From: Microbacterium sp. TPD7012 | GTDB taxonomy: Bacteria; Actinomycetota; Actinomycetes; Actinomycetales; Microbacteriaceae | Assembly (NCBI RefSeq): GCF_003075395.1 | Contig: NZ_QDFV01000003.1 | Location: forward strand, 372,685-436,684 | DNA: 64,000 nucleotides | Direction: 5' to 3' | Shown: positions 54,798-64,000 of the stretch, piece by piece | How positions within the stretch are numbered: the first letter of the stretch is position 1 | How the letters are laid out: each line of letters opens with the position of its first letter | The notes under the pieces: generated by a model | What the model saw: the letters and a program-made list of their open reading frames with translations, nothing else | What the model was told of the DNA's origin: nothing | Databases searched by the model: none | Translations under genes and position numbers: made by a program

Positions 54798-55460
54798 ATG
54801 AGCGAAGTCACGGTCACCGTCCGCGGCGAGCACGAGGCGCGTGTCGCGCCCGAGCGCGCAACCATCCGCGTCAGCGTGCGAGCGGAGGGGCCTGAGCGCA
54901 CTTCCGTCGTCGAGCAGGTGATGCGTCTCGCCGAACCGGTGCGCGGAAGCATCACCGAACGAGCGGATGCCGGCAGCGTCGTCGATTGGACGAGCAAGCG
55001 GCTGTCCGTGCGCGCGGAGCGCCCCTGGAACAACGAGGGCAAGCGCCTCGCACCCGTCTACTACGCCAGCATCGACTTCACCGCGACCTTCGTCGAGGCA
55101 TCCGAGCTCTCCATCTGGGTGTCGGACATCTCCCCCTGGGACGGCGTCGAGGTCGGCTGGGTCAACTGGCATCTCACGCCGGAGACCAGCGCGCGGATCG
55201 AACGCGAGGTCGCAGCGCAGGCCGTCGGCGTCGCCGTCACGCGCGCCGAGACCTATGCCCACGCGCTCGGAATCGAAGGTGTCACTCCGCTCGAGATCGC
55301 CGACGTCGGACTCATCTCGAGCGGCCAGCCCGCGCCTCCCGCCCCGATGATGAAGGTGCGCGGTGCGGCGTTCGCCGCGGACTCGGCGCCCGCGATGGAA
55401 TACGAGCCGGAGGACATCGTGATCTCCGCAACGGTCGAGGCGCGCTTCCTCGCCCGGTGA
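54798..55460 (+). CDS. SIMPL-domain protein (DUF541)
   Basis: A 220-residue protein with one SIMPL domain: VTVTVRGEHEARVAPERATIRVSVRAEG at the start, and DIVISATVEARFL at the end. The usual secretion signal of Gram-negative relatives is absent, so it is probably cytosolic. Family members have been linked to oxidative stress and kinase interaction, but the function is open. ATG 54798 stands 6 nt after TAGAGT without a ribosome site. It converges with hflX. Confidence 0.88.
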   Translation: MSEVTVTVRGEHEARVAPERATIRVSVRAEGPERTSVVEQVMRLAEPVRGSITERADAGSVVDWTSKRLSVRAERPWNNEGKRLAPVYYASIDFTATFVEASELSIWVSDISPWDGVEVGWVNWHLTPETSARIEREVAAQAVGVAVTRAETYAHALGIEGVTPLEIADVGLISSGQPAPPAPMMKVRGAAFAADSAPAMEYEPEDIVISATVEARFLAR

Positions 55461-55472
55461 CGGGGGTCCGCC

Positions 55473-56978
55473 TCAGCGGGTGAAGGGCTCCAGCTCCGCA
55501 GCGAGACGCTCGGAGACGCGCGCGTGCACGGCGGTCCCGTCCTCCTGGTGATCGACCGAGAGCAGCATGCCCGTCTCGTGGATCGCCGCGATCAGATCGC
55601 CGCGGTCGTACGGGACGACCGCGCGAACCTCGACGGCCGGCTTCGGGAGGGCCTCCTCGATCGCGGCGCGGAGTTCGGCGATGCCCTCGCCGGACCGCGA
55701 CGAGACGAAGTGCGCGTGCGGCTGCAGGCCCCGCAGCACCAGGCGCTCGTCCTCGCCGATGAGGTCGGCCTTGTTGAAGACCACGATCTCCGGCAGGTCG
55801 CGGACGCCGACATCGCCCATCACATCGCGCACGGTCTGCAGCTGGCCCGCAGGATCGGGGTGTGATCCGTCGACGACGTGCAGCACGACGTCGGCCTGCC
55901 CGACCTCTTCCAGCGTCGAGCGGAACGCCTCCACCAGCTGATGCGGGAGGTTTCGGACGAATCCGACGGTGTCGGTGATCGTGTAGACGCGGCCGTCCTC
56001 GGTCTCCGACCGGCGGACGGTGGCATCGAGGGTGGCGAACAGTGCGTTCTCGACCAGCACACCGGCGCTCGTCAGGGCGTTGAGGAGACTAGACTTCCCG
56101 GCGTTCGTGTAGCCGGCGATCGCGACGGACGGGATCGTGTTGCGTTTGCGCTCAGCGCGCTTGGCTTCGCGAGCCGGACCGAAGTCGCGGATCTGCTTGC
56201 GCAGCAGCGCCATCTTCGTGCGGATGCGACGTCGGTCGAGCTCGATCTTGGTCTCACCGGGGCCACGCGAACCCATACCGGCACCACCGGCGCCGACCTG
56301 GCCGCCGGCCTGACGGCTCATCGAGTCACCCCAGCCGCGGAGACGGGGAAGGAGATACTCGAGCTGCGCGAGCTCGACCTGCGCCTTGCCCTCTCGGCTC
56401 TTCGCATGCTGGCTGAAGATGTCGAGGATCACCGTGGTGCGATCGATGACCTTGACCTTGACGACGTCTTCCAGTGCACGCCGCTGGCTCGGGGCCAGCT
56501 CGGTGTCGGCGATCACGGTGTCGGCGCCGACGGCTGCGACGATGTCCTTGAGCTCCTGCGCCTTGCCCCGGCCGAGGTACGTGGCGGCATCCGGATGAGG
56601 ACGGCGCTGGAGCACACCGTCGAGCACGACGGCGCCGGCGGTCTCGGCGAGAGCGGCGAGCTCGCGCAGCGAGTTCTCGGCATCCTCCTGAGCACCCTGC
56701 GGGTAGACGCCCACCAGCACGACGTTCTCCAGCCGGAGCTGCCGGTACTCGACCTCGGTGACGTCCTCGAGCTCGGTCGAGAGCCCGCCGACACGGCGCA
56801 GCGCGTGGCGATCCTCGAGATCCCACTGATTGCCGTCCGTCGTGGAGTGCGTCGCCGTCGATTCGTCCTGCAGCGCCTGCGCGGCACCGAAGACACGCAC
56901 CTCGGATCGCTTCTCTGCGTTCGCGAGCACGCGGTCGAGCGCCTCGTCATCGGTGGAGTGGGTCGTGGTCTCCGTCAT
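55473..56978 (-). CDS. hflX: Ribosome-splitting GTPase HflX
   Basis: A 501-residue GTPase. The N-terminal HflX domain contains the AATYLGRGKAQELKDIV motif. A glycine-rich linker (GGQVGAGGAGMGSRGPGE) precedes the G domain, with G1 GYTNAGKS at 289-296, G3 DTVGF and G4 NKAD. It binds the 50S subunit and rescues stalled or heat-stressed ribosomes. It is divergent from the methyltransferase gene across 67 bp, and completes the conserved recA-to-hflX cluster. Confidence 0.96.
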   Translation of the reverse strand: MTETTTHSTDDEALDRVLANAEKRSEVRVFGAAQALQDESTATHSTTDGNQWDLEDRHALRRVGGLSTELEDVTEVEYRQLRLENVVLVGVYPQGAQEDAENSLRELAALAETAGAVVLDGVLQRRPHPDAATYLGRGKAQELKDIVAAVGADTVIADTELAPSQRRALEDVVKVKVIDRTTVILDIFSQHAKSREGKAQVELAQLEYLLPRLRGWGDSMSRQAGGQVGAGGAGMGSRGPGETKIELDRRRIRTKMALLRKQIRDFGPAREAKRAERKRNTIPSVAIAGYTNAGKSSLLNALTSAGVLVENALFATLDATVRRSETEDGRVYTITDTVGFVRNLPHQLVEAFRSTLEEVGQADVVLHVVDGSHPDPAGQLQTVRDVMGDVGVRDLPEIVVFNKADLIGEDERLVLRGLQPHAHFVSSRSGEGIAELRAAIEEALPKPAVEVRAVVPYDRGDLIAAIHETGMLLSVDHQEDGTAVHARVSERLAAELEPFTR

Positions 56979-57009
56979 CCGTTCCTGATCTCTGCTTTCG
57001 TTGCGAGCC

Positions 57010-57039
57010 TTAACCTTAGCCCGGGCGGTCCGGTACGCT
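57010..57039 (+). promoter_or_regulatory. Promoter of the methyltransferase gene
   Basis: TTAACC (57010-57015) and TACGCT (57034-57039), 18-bp spacer, ending 6 nt before ATG 57046. The geometry predicts a leaderless transcript. Confidence 0.55.
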
Positions 57040-57045
57040 CACCGT

Positions 57046-57687
57046 ATGGGGTCTGAACATTACTTCACTGCGGCCCCGGCAAGCCCCGAGAATCTGCGCT
57101 CGATCCGTGTGTCGCTCGCAGGCCGTGAGCTGGATGTCACCACCGCGGGTGGAGTCTTCAGCCCGGATCGGCTGGATGCCGGCACCGCCGTGCTACTCGC
57201 CAACATGCCCCCGGTACCTCCGGGCGGCAACCTGCTCGACCTCGGCAGCGGCTGGGGACCGATCAGTCTCTCGATGGCCCTCGCCGCTCCGCACGCGACG
57301 GTCTGGGCCGTCGACGTGAACGAGCGAGCCCTCAATCTCGTCCGCCGCAATGCCGCGGCTCTCGGGCTCACCAATGTCAACGCCTCGCTGCCCGACGATG
57401 TTCCCGGCGACGTCACATTCCGCACGATCCGCTCGAACCCCCCGATCCGTGTGGGCAAGAACGAACTGCACGGCCTGCTGGAGCGCTGGATCCCCCGACT
57501 CGACGACCGCAGCGACGCCTGGCTCGTGGTGCAGCGGAACCTCGGTGCGGATTCGCTCCAGCGATGGATCGGCGCGACCTTCCATCCCGGCTACAGCGTC
57601 TTCCGCACCGCCACGGGCAAGGGCTATCGCATCCTCAAGGTGCGCAAGCACGGCAGCCCGCCGACCGAGCCCATCGCCGTCGCCTGA
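57046..57687 (+). CDS. Class I SAM methyltransferase, RsmC-like
   Basis: A 213-residue methyltransferase. The SAM-binding LLDLGSGWGPISLSMA is followed by VWAVDVNERALNLVRRNAAALG. The catalytic NPP motif occurs as IRSNPPIRVGK, as in RsmC/RlmG enzymes that modify guanine in rRNA. It lacks the N-terminal pseudo-domain of long RsmC proteins. The start is at ATG 57046, with a promoter immediately upstream; an in-frame ATG at 57001 precedes that promoter. Confidence 0.9.
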   Translation: MGSEHYFTAAPASPENLRSIRVSLAGRELDVTTAGGVFSPDRLDAGTAVLLANMPPVPPGGNLLDLGSGWGPISLSMALAAPHATVWAVDVNERALNLVRRNAAALGLTNVNASLPDDVPGDVTFRTIRSNPPIRVGKNELHGLLERWIPRLDDRSDAWLVVQRNLGADSLQRWIGATFHPGYSVFRTATGKGYRILKVRKHGSPPTEPIAVA

Positions 57688-57725
57688 CGCCGTATTCGCC
57701 TGGCGCGGCGCTCGCCTGAGGCCCG

Positions 57726-58598
57726 TCAGACGAGGTCGACCTCGCCCTGGAACACCAGCTGCGCGGGGCCGGCCAGTCCGACGTGCTCGCCGTCTTCCGC
57801 CGGGAACATGCGCACGCTCAGCGTGCCGCCGGGAACCTCGACCTGCCAGTTGTTCGGGGCCTGCTCGCCGGCCCAGTAGCGCACCGCGAGTGCCGTCGCA
57901 GCGATTCCGGTGCCGCAGCTGAGGGTCTCGCCGACACCACGCTCGAAGACGCGCATGCGCACGTGTCCGATCCCGTCGCGGACCAGCGGCTCGCCCGGCA
58001 CGACGAACTCGATATTGGCGCCGGCCGGCAGCGCAGGCTCCAGGTCCGGAGCACGGTGCAGCTCCACCGAGGCGAGCTCGGCCTCCGAGGCGAGAGCGAC
58101 GACCACGTGGGGGTTGCCGACGTCGATGCCGAGGCCGGGACGTGTGACGGGGAGCCCGTCCACACGCACCAGGGGGTCGTCGCCGGAGAGCTTCCACAGG
58201 CCGAGATCGACCTGATACCCGGTCGCGCTCCGCGTCACATCGCGCACGCCCGCGCGCGTTCCGATCGGCAGCGTCGAACCCTGCTCGATCGTGGCGAGTC
58301 CCGCGCGCACGAGGAAGTGGGCGAACACCCGGATGCCGTTGCCGCACATCTCGGCGATCGAGCCGTCAGCGTTGCGGTAGTCCATGAACCACTCGGCGTC
58401 GGGCTCTTCCGCGAGTGCGGCCGCCCCCTCGGCGATCGCGGAGGACCGCACGACCCGAAGGATTCCGTCGGCACCGATTCCGAAGTGCCGATCGCAGAGG
58501 ACGGCGACCTGCTCGACGGTCAGATCGAGCTCCCCGTCGGGGTCGGCGATGATGATGAAGTCATTGCCCGTGCCGTGTCCTTTGGTGAATGCGACCAT
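57726..58598 (-). CDS. dapF: Diaminopimelate epimerase
   Basis: A 290-residue PLP-independent epimerase making meso-diaminopimelate for lysine. The two catalytic cysteines are C85 ([10 protein letters not shown]) and C228 ([11 protein letters not shown]), and both flanking motifs are intact. [14 protein letters not shown] opens the protein. A TAGACT hexamer lies 6 nt before the ATG with no ribosome site. Many Microbacterium have other diamino acids in the wall, so the product may serve mainly lysine synthesis. Confidence 0.96.
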   Translation of the reverse strand: MVAFTKGHGTGNDFIIIADPDGELDLTVEQVAVLCDRHFGIGADGILRVVRSSAIAEGAAALAEEPDAEWFMDYRNADGSIAEMCGNGIRVFAHFLVRAGLATIEQGSTLPIGTRAGVRDVTRSATGYQVDLGLWKLSGDDPLVRVDGLPVTRPGLGIDVGNPHVVVALASEAELASVELHRAPDLEPALPAGANIEFVVPGEPLVRDGIGHVRMRVFERGVGETLSCGTGIAATALAVRYWAGEQAPNNWQVEVPGGTLSVRMFPAEDGEHVGLAGPAQLVFQGEVDLV

Positions 58599-58643
58599 GA
58601 GCCCAGTCTAGGGATTGCACGAGGGCGGCTCGCTCCACGCCTC

Positions 58644-59171
58644 TCAGGCGCGCAGCACGCGGTACCGTCCGCAGAGGAAGCTGCGATTGCGCGCGACGTC
58701 GAGGAGTTCGAGATCGAGTTCGCGCGGGAGCAGCGGAGCGCCGGAGCCGAGCGTCACCGGCGCGTACTGCACCCAGACCTCGTCGAGCAGTCCGGCATCG
58801 GCGAACTGTCCGGCGAGGTCTCCGCCGCCGATGACCCAGAGATCCTTGCCACCGGCGGCCTCGACCATCTCGGCGTGCACCTCGGAGATCTCGCCCTGGG
58901 TCAGACGGATGTCGGCCCCGTCGGGAACCTCGAGGTGACGGTGGGTGAACACCCACGCCGGCTGGGCGTATCCCCAGCGGCCTTCCTCGTGCCGCATGAC
59001 CCATTCATAGGTCGACGCCCCCATGGCGAGCGCGCCGATCGTCTTCTCGAAGCCCTGATAGGCCATCGGCCCCTCGGGGTCGATGTCCTGCTTCAGGAGC
59101 CAGTCGAGCGAGTGCTCGGACGTCGCGATGAATCCGTCGAGGCTGGACGCCGTGAAGAAGTGTGTCGTCAT
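58644..59171 (-). CDS. Dihydrofolate-reductase/RibD C-terminal family protein
   Basis: A 175-residue NADPH-dependent reductase-fold protein. FTASSLDGFIATSEHSLDWLL is the usual opening, LAMGASTYEWVM the substrate-side helix, and LWVIGGGDLAGQFADAGLLDEV the nucleotide region. The family includes many uncharacterised actinobacterial proteins; it is not the housekeeping DHFR or a full RibD. It interrupts the otherwise conserved miaA-dapF order, 37 nt after miaA. Confidence 0.88.
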   Translation of the reverse strand: MTTHFFTASSLDGFIATSEHSLDWLLKQDIDPEGPMAYQGFEKTIGALAMGASTYEWVMRHEEGRWGYAQPAWVFTHRHLEVPDGADIRLTQGEISEVHAEMVEAAGGKDLWVIGGGDLAGQFADAGLLDEVWVQYAPVTLGSGAPLLPRELDLELLDVARNRSFLCGRYRVLRA

Positions 59172-59208
59172 TCCGACAGCGTCGCATCGACCTCCGACAT
59201 CGTGCCCG

Positions 59209-60123
59209 TCAGACGCCGACGATCCCGTCGAGGCCGGCGGGCGCTTCCCGCCACTCCACCTCGCGGTACCGCTTGAACCAGGAGACCTGTCTTCGGGCGT
59301 AGCGTCGCGTGAGCGCCTGCGTCTCGGCGATCGCCTCCCCTTCGGACAGGCGTCCGTCGAGCTGTCCGAGCGCCTGCGCATAGCCGATGGCGCGACTCGC
59401 GGTCACCCCCTGCTCGAGACCCTGACGGCGGAGCTCGGCGACCTCGTCGACGAGCCCCGCCTCCCACATCCTCTCGACGCGCGCATCGAGGCGCTCGACC
59501 AGTGCCGGGCGATCGACGTGCAGGCCGATGATGCGGGTCTGCGGGTGCCAGAGGGTCGGATGCTCCGGGAGCGCCGCCCCGTGGGTGCTGCCGCCCTGCT
59601 CGAGCACTTCGAGCGCACGGACGACACGTCGACCGTTCCGAGGGTCGATGCGTCGAGCGGTGATCGGGTCGCGGGCCCGGAGCCGTTCGAGGAGGGCGTC
59701 CGGTCCGTCGGCCTCCAGTTCCCTCTCGAGGCGTTCACGGATGGCCGGGTCGCGCGGAGGGAAGTGGAACTCGTAGACCACGCTCGAGACGTAGAGACCT
59801 GAGCCCCCGACGAGGATCGCGTCTCCGCCGCGTCCGTGGATCGCGCCGATCGCCGTCCGCGCCTGCGGCTGGTACCAGGCGACAGCGGCCTCCTGATCGA
59901 CCTCGCGCACATCGAAGAGGTGATGCGGGATCCCTCTCCGCTCCGCGAGCGGCAGCTTGGCCGTACCGATGTCCATGCCGCGATAGAGCTGCATGGCATC
60001 CGCGTTGACGATCTCGGCGGGATTGCCTTTCGAGCGCAGCGCCTCAGCGAGGTCGAGGGCGAGGTCGCTCTTGCCGGTGCCGGTCGCCCCGACGACGGCC
60101 CAGAGTCGCGGGCCGTCGGTCAC
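59209..60123 (-). CDS. miaA: tRNA dimethylallyltransferase
   Basis: A 304-residue enzyme that attaches dimethylallyl to A37 of tRNAs reading UNN codons. The P-loop GATGTGKS is at 12-19, and [19 protein letters not shown] plus LVGGSGLYV complete the core. The GTG start overlaps the miaB stop as GTGA. MiaB then thiolates the product, so the pair is functionally linked. The C-terminal [13 protein letters not shown] helix is present. Confidence 0.95.
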   Translation of the reverse strand: MTDGPRLWAVVGATGTGKSDLALDLAEALRSKGNPAEIVNADAMQLYRGMDIGTAKLPLAERRGIPHHLFDVREVDQEAAVAWYQPQARTAIGAIHGRGGDAILVGGSGLYVSSVVYEFHFPPRDPAIRERLERELEADGPDALLERLRARDPITARRIDPRNGRRVVRALEVLEQGGSTHGAALPEHPTLWHPQTRIIGLHVDRPALVERLDARVERMWEAGLVDEVAELRRQGLEQGVTASRAIGYAQALGQLDGRLSEGEAIAETQALTRRYARRQVSWFKRYREVEWREAPAGLDGIVGV

Positions 60124-61667
60124 ACGCCGACGCGCAGTGTCGGAAGGCCGAGCGACACGGCCCGCGGGCCGCCATCCGCGCTCGGGGCCGGCACAGCGCA
60201 CGACTCGGACTGCGCGCGATCCCACGCATCTCCGCCGCGCGTCCGCCGGATCCGCAGCGGCGCACCCGTGGGGTCGTCGGCGAGCAGGTGGAAGGGCGCC
60301 GCATGCGTGACCGTCACGGTGACGACGTCGCCCGGTCGCGGAAGGTCCGATCCGGGGGTCACCTCGAAGTGCACGAGACGGTTGTCCTCCCCTCGGCCGG
60401 TGAGACGGTGCGTCTCGGCATCCTTCTTCCCCTCGCCGGTCGAGACGAGCACGTGGATCTCGCGACCGATCTGCTTCTGGTTCTCCTCCAGCGAGATGCG
60501 CTCCTGCAGGGCGATCAGACGGTTGTACCGGGCCTGGACGATATCTTTCGGGACCTGATCCTCCATCGTGGCGGCGGGTGTGCCCTCACGGATCGAGTAC
60601 TGGAACGTGAAAGCCCCCGAGAAGCGCGCCTGCTCCACGACGCGCATCGTGTCCTCGAAGTCCTCCTCGGTCTCGCCCGGGAAGCCGACGATGATGTCGG
60701 TCGTGATCGCGGCATGCGGGATGCGGTCGCGGACCCGGTCGAGGATGCCGAGGAACCGCTCGCTGCGGTACGAGCGGCGCATCGCCTTGAGGATGCGGTC
60801 GCTTCCGGATTGCAGCGGCATGTGGAGCTGGGGCATCACGCTCGGCGTCTCGGCCATGGCGTCGATCACATCGTCGGTGAAGGCGGCGGGATGAGGGCTC
60901 GTGAACCGGATGCGCTCGAGGCCCTCGATCTCTCCCGCCGCTCGCAGCAGCTTTCCGAACGCCTGACGGTCGCCGAACTCGACACCGTACGAGTTCACGT
61001 TCTGTCCGAGCAGGGTGACCTCGATCGCACCGTCGTCGACGAGCAGCCGGATCTCGTTCAGGATGTCGCCGGGACGACGATCCTTCTCCTTGCCGCGCAG
61101 GCTCGGCACGATGCAGAAGGTGCAGGTGTTGTTGCAGCCCACGGAGATCGAGACCCAGCCGCTGTGCGCGGAATCGCGCTTGGTCGGCAGCGTGGACGGG
61201 AAGACCTCGAGAGACTCGAGGATCTCGAGCTCGGCATCGCCGTTGTGGCGTGCACGCTCGAGAAGACCGGGCAGCGAGCCCATGTTGTGCGTGCCGAACA
61301 CGACGTCCACCCACGGCGCCTTGTCGAGCACGGCCTGCTTGTCCATCTGCGCGAGGCAGCCGCCCACGGCGATCTGCATGCCGTCCTTGCGGCGCTTCAC
61401 GGAGGCGAGGTGCCCGAGCGTGCCGTACAGCTTGCCGGCAGCGTTGTCGCGCACCGCGCACGTGTTGATGATGACCACATCGGCCTCTGCGCCCTCGGAC
61501 GCGCGCACGTACCCCGCGCTCTCCAGCGACCCGGACAGACGCTCCGAGTCGTGGACGTTCATCTGGCACCCGAAGGTGCGCACTTCATAGGAACGCTGTC
61601 GGCCGTCGACATCGATGGCTGCCGACGACGCGCTGATGATCGTCGGTTCACTGCGCGGGATAGTCAT
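60120..61667 (-). CDS. miaB: tRNA-2-methylthio-N6-dimethylallyladenosine synthase
   Basis: A 515-residue radical-SAM methylthiotransferase. The auxiliary cluster cysteines are C34, C70 and C104; the radical-SAM triad is C178, C182 and C185 in [14 protein letters not shown] domain follows (about 390-450). The last ~50 residues are an unusual Ala/Arg-rich tail beyond TRAM. GGGAGGA precedes the ATG, and a TACAAT hexamer (61677-61682) lies only 9 nt upstream. MiaA follows with overlap. Confidence 0.95.
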   Translation of the reverse strand: MTIPRSEPTIISASSAAIDVDGRQRSYEVRTFGCQMNVHDSERLSGSLESAGYVRASEGAEADVVIINTCAVRDNAAGKLYGTLGHLASVKRRKDGMQIAVGGCLAQMDKQAVLDKAPWVDVVFGTHNMGSLPGLLERARHNGDAELEILESLEVFPSTLPTKRDSAHSGWVSISVGCNNTCTFCIVPSLRGKEKDRRPGDILNEIRLLVDDGAIEVTLLGQNVNSYGVEFGDRQAFGKLLRAAGEIEGLERIRFTSPHPAAFTDDVIDAMAETPSVMPQLHMPLQSGSDRILKAMRRSYRSERFLGILDRVRDRIPHAAITTDIIVGFPGETEEDFEDTMRVVEQARFSGAFTFQYSIREGTPAATMEDQVPKDIVQARYNRLIALQERISLEENQKQIGREIHVLVSTGEGKKDAETHRLTGRGEDNRLVHFEVTPGSDLPRPGDVVTVTVTHAAPFHLLADDPTGAPLRIRRTRGGDAWDRAQSESCAVPAPSADGGPRAVSLGLPTLRVGV

Positions 61668-61715
61668 GATCCTCCCATTGTACGAGCGGATCAGGGACGG
61701 GAGGAGCGTCGCAGC

Positions 61716-62630
61716 TCAGTCGGAATCCACGAATCGGACGCCGGACGTCGACCCTCCGGACGAGACCTCGCGCAATGCCGCCTTCGCCGCGTTCATCGCC
61801 ACCGCGCCGTTGTATCCGCGACGCGAGAGCTGCCCCACCAGGCGACGTACGGCGGTGTCGTTGTCGAGTCTGGCCATCGACCGCGCCTTGGAGCGCGCGT
61901 AATCGAGAGCGCGCTCGGCGTCGTCGTCCGGCAGCTCATCGAGGGCCGCGTCGATGACGTCGCGGGACAGTCCGCGCTGAGACAGAGCCCGCGAGAGCGC
62001 GACCCGCCCCTGCCCCTTGCGCTCGACTCCGGATGTGACGAGCAGACCGGCGAGAACGGCGTCATCGAGATACCGTCGCCGGCAGAAGTCGTCGATCACG
62101 TCTTCGATCTGCCCGGAGTCGAGATCATGCCCCTTGAGCACGAGCCTGGCCTCCGAGATCGACAGCGACTTCGCGCGGAGTTTGCGCAGCAGCGCCTCTT
62201 CGGCCGTCGCGCGGATCTCACCCGGAGATCGCACCAGCTCCGCGCTGTCGCGATCACCATCGTCCTGGAGGTCGTGCAACGCGCGAAGACGCGGCGCCGA
62301 TCTCTCCGGAGCGCGCTCCTCCAGCGCACCCGAGTCGAGGTCGCCGCTGTTCGATGCCGCCGTCCTCGCCGCTGTTCCTCTGGCGGGATGGCGATCGCTG
62401 GGCGTGCCTGCGTCGCGAGCGTCGTCGAAGCGCGACGGCTCGGGCTGCGCATCCCAGGTCGAACGCCAGAGACCCGCATCGCCGGTACGACGCGGGACCA
62501 CCTTCTCCGCGCGATCAGCGTCATCGTCAGAGACCTTCGCCGGCACCGCCTTGCGACCCCCGGCCTTGCTGCCGAAGAGAGGGATGATGGGGGCGATCCG
62601 CTCGGAATCGCCCCCATGCGTGTCAGTCAT
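61716..62630 (-). CDS. recX: RecX regulatory protein with long N-terminal extension
   Basis: A 304-residue protein. The RecX domain is in the second half (about 140-290), as EALLRKLRAKSLSISEARLVLKGHDLDSGQIEDVIDDFCRRRYLDD and following repeats. RecX modulates RecA filaments. The first ~130 residues are polar, low-complexity and probably disordered, much longer than the 150-200 residues of usual RecX. It overlaps the recA stop by 1 nt (TGATG), giving tight coupling and low relative expression. Confidence 0.9.
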   Translation of the reverse strand: MTDTHGGDSERIAPIIPLFGSKAGGRKAVPAKVSDDDADRAEKVVPRRTGDAGLWRSTWDAQPEPSRFDDARDAGTPSDRHPARGTAARTAASNSGDLDSGALEERAPERSAPRLRALHDLQDDGDRDSAELVRSPGEIRATAEEALLRKLRAKSLSISEARLVLKGHDLDSGQIEDVIDDFCRRRYLDDAVLAGLLVTSGVERKGQGRVALSRALSQRGLSRDVIDAALDELPDDDAERALDYARSKARSMARLDNDTAVRRLVGQLSRRGYNGAVAMNAAKAALREVSSGGSTSGVRFVDSD

Positions 62631-63679
62631 CAGGCCGGACGACGCTCGGCGAGCTCGTCAGCAGCCGCGGGGGCCGCGGACTGCCCGCCGATGCCGAGCT
62701 TCTGCTTGATCTGCGTCTCGATCGCCAGCGCGATGTCGGGGTTGTTGAGCAGGAACGTACGCGCGTTCTCCTTGCCCTGACCCAGCTGGTCGCCGTCGTA
62801 GGTGTACCACGAACCGGACTTCTTCACGATGGCGTGCTCGACCCCGAAGTCGATCAGGCTGCCTTCGCGCGAGATGCCGACACCGTAGAGGATGTCGAAC
62901 TCGGCCTGCTTGAAGGGCGGGGCCATCTTGTTCTTCACGACCTTGACCCTGGTGCGGTTGCCCACCGCGTCAGTGCCGTCCTTCAGCGTCTCGATCCGGC
63001 GGATGTCCATGCGGACCGAGGCGTAGAACTTCAGCGCCTTACCACCCGCCGTGGTCTCGGGCGAGCCGAAGAAGACGCCGATCTTCTCACGCAGCTGGTT
63101 GATGAAGATCATCGTGGTGTTCGTCTGGTTGAGACCACCGGTGAGCTTTCGCAGAGCCTGCGACATCAGTCGCGCCTGCAGACCCACGTGCGAGTCACCC
63201 ATCTCACCCTCGATCTCGGCGCGGGGCACGAGTGCCGCCACGGAGTCGATCACGATGAGGTCGATCGCACCCGAGCGCACGAGCATGTCGGCGATCTCGA
63301 GTGCCTGCTCACCCGTGTCGGGCTGGGAGACGAGGAGCGCGTCGATGTCGACGCCGAGCTTGGCGGCGTAGTCGGGGTCGAGCGCGTGCTCGGCATCGAT
63401 GAAGGCGGCGATGCCACCCGCGCGCTGTGCGTTCGCGATCGCGTGCAGGGTGAGGGTCGTCTTACCGGACGACTCCGGGCCGTAGATCTCGACGATGCGA
63501 CCACGCGGGAGACCGCCGACGCCGAGGGCGACGTCGAGGGCGATGGAGCCGGTCGGGATGACCGCCACGGGGGCGCGCTCATCGCTGCCCAGCCGCATGA
63601 CGGAGCCCTTGCCGAACTGACGGTCGATCTGGGCGAGTGCTGTCTCGAGGGACTTCTCGCGGTCGGCGGGTGATGGCAT
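62630..63679 (-). CDS. recA: Recombinase RecA
   Basis: A 349-residue recombinase. Walker A is GPESSGKT at 67-74. The MAW motif region [27 protein letters not shown], loop L1 and [30 protein letters not shown] are all intact. It drives homologous recombination and LexA cleavage. ATG 63679 has AAGGAG upstream; longer frames are not supported. A near-perfect LexA box lies ~200 nt upstream. No intein is present. Confidence 0.98.
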   Translation of the reverse strand: MPSPADREKSLETALAQIDRQFGKGSVMRLGSDERAPVAVIPTGSIALDVALGVGGLPRGRIVEIYGPESSGKTTLTLHAIANAQRAGGIAAFIDAEHALDPDYAAKLGVDIDALLVSQPDTGEQALEIADMLVRSGAIDLIVIDSVAALVPRAEIEGEMGDSHVGLQARLMSQALRKLTGGLNQTNTTMIFINQLREKIGVFFGSPETTAGGKALKFYASVRMDIRRIETLKDGTDAVGNRTRVKVVKNKMAPPFKQAEFDILYGVGISREGSLIDFGVEHAIVKKSGSWYTYDGDQLGQGKENARTFLLNNPDIALAIETQIKQKLGIGGQSAAPAAADELAERRPA

Positions 63680-64000
63680 GGTCTGCTCCTTCTGCTCGCG
63701 TGGTGCCGCCTGTAGGCTGCCGCGGCGCTCCCGATTGGGAGCAACTCTCCGACAAGGCGTATGGCTCTGGGCCTGTTCTTCACCGTACGAGGAGCCACCG
63801 ACATTGCGTCGAAGCATCCGCGAACCGTGTGGAACGAAACTCAGAGACCACTTGTGCAGAAGACTACGCCCGCTTCGAACAGATCTTCGACGACACGCCG
63901 TCATCGGCGTGTCGGATACCGCACGACTCGAACGAGCTGCCGCCGACGTCAGCGACGCCGCGGCTCCTGACGCCCGACGCCGTGTCGCCGGTTCTCCGGC
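63680..64000. other. recA upstream region without a clear gene
   Basis: This 321-bp stretch contains the recA ribosome site, a candidate -10 (AGACTA at 63861-63866, TAGTCT on the minus strand) and the LexA box. I looked for the short DUF3046 gene that commonly precedes recA in actinobacteria and did not see it in any frame. The last 60 bases may belong to a neighbour cut by the window edge. Confidence 0.5.
63875..63890. promoter_or_regulatory. LexA (SOS) box of recA
   Basis: TCGAACAGATCTTCGA differs at a single base from the actinobacterial/Bacillus-type symmetric box TCGAACnnnnGTTCGA. On the minus strand it lies directly upstream of TAGTCT, a likely -10, and ~195 nt before the recA ATG. Confidence 0.75.

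Overview
The window looks like a chromosomal segment of a high-GC Gram-positive actinobacterium, most likely Microbacterium or a close Microbacteriaceae relative. The basis is a strong GC bias at third codon positions, many GTG starts, several apparently leaderless genes, the order recA-recX-miaB-miaA-dapF-hflX, a one-piece tmRNA whose tag ends in ALAA, and DtxR/IdeR-type and LexA-type binding sites. The genus is an inference from gene content. I see no prophage, insertion sequence, CRISPR array or restriction/defence island; this is mostly core and catabolic genome.

Layout. 1-8.9 kb: tRNA-Glu, a UlaG-like metallo-hydrolase with a GNAT enzyme, aminopeptidase N, a type IB topoisomerase, an MFS exporter, a secreted-domain membrane protein and an NAD-dependent epimerase. 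8.9-12 kb: tRNA-Gln, a CGNR zinc-finger regulator divergent from a glyoxalase-fold protein, and gltX. 12-22 kb: a DszC-like flavin enzyme, then leuB-ilvE-FAH hydrolase-MFS, a TetR-controlled DHA2 exporter, and serA. 22-27 kb: small membrane proteins, then a FadR-type regulator divergent from a large FAD/Fe-S D-lactate dehydrogenase-like enzyme. 27-34.6 kb: ilvC, ilvN, ilvB, ilvD and otsB-otsA. 34.6-41.2 kb: MFS, a PLP aminotransferase, and a ketone-body utilisation set (CoA-transferase A/B plus thiolase) divergent from an IclR regulator. 41.2-45.9 kb: MarR-MFS pair, YbaK-like deacylase, lipoproteins, tRNA-Lys, hisN-like phosphatase. 46-51.4 kb: a four-gene ferric-siderophore ABC operon under an iron box, divergent from an AraC regulator. 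51.4-54.7 kb: HerA-like ATPase, Hsp20, an HspR-like MerR regulator, tmRNA. 54.8-64 kb: SIMPL protein, hflX, rRNA-type methyltransferase, dapF, a RibD-like reductase, miaA, miaB, recX, recA.

How the parts work together. Branched-chain amino-acid synthesis is split between two nearby minus-strand groups: leuB-ilvE, and ilvD/ilvB/ilvN/ilvC. Serine synthesis (serA), diaminopimelate epimerisation (dapF) and histidine synthesis (hisN-like) add to an anabolic character. Local control is unusually readable: TetR, FadR-type GntR, IclR, MarR, AraC and MerR regulators sit next to or divergent from their probable targets, and for four of them a palindrome can be seen in the shared spacer. The observations most worth following up are these operators, a set of starts with a -10-like hexamer 6-7 nt upstream, an over-represented GGATGCC(G) word, a degenerate chagasin-like lipoprotein, and a macro-like protein. 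None of these amounts to a demonstrated new system.
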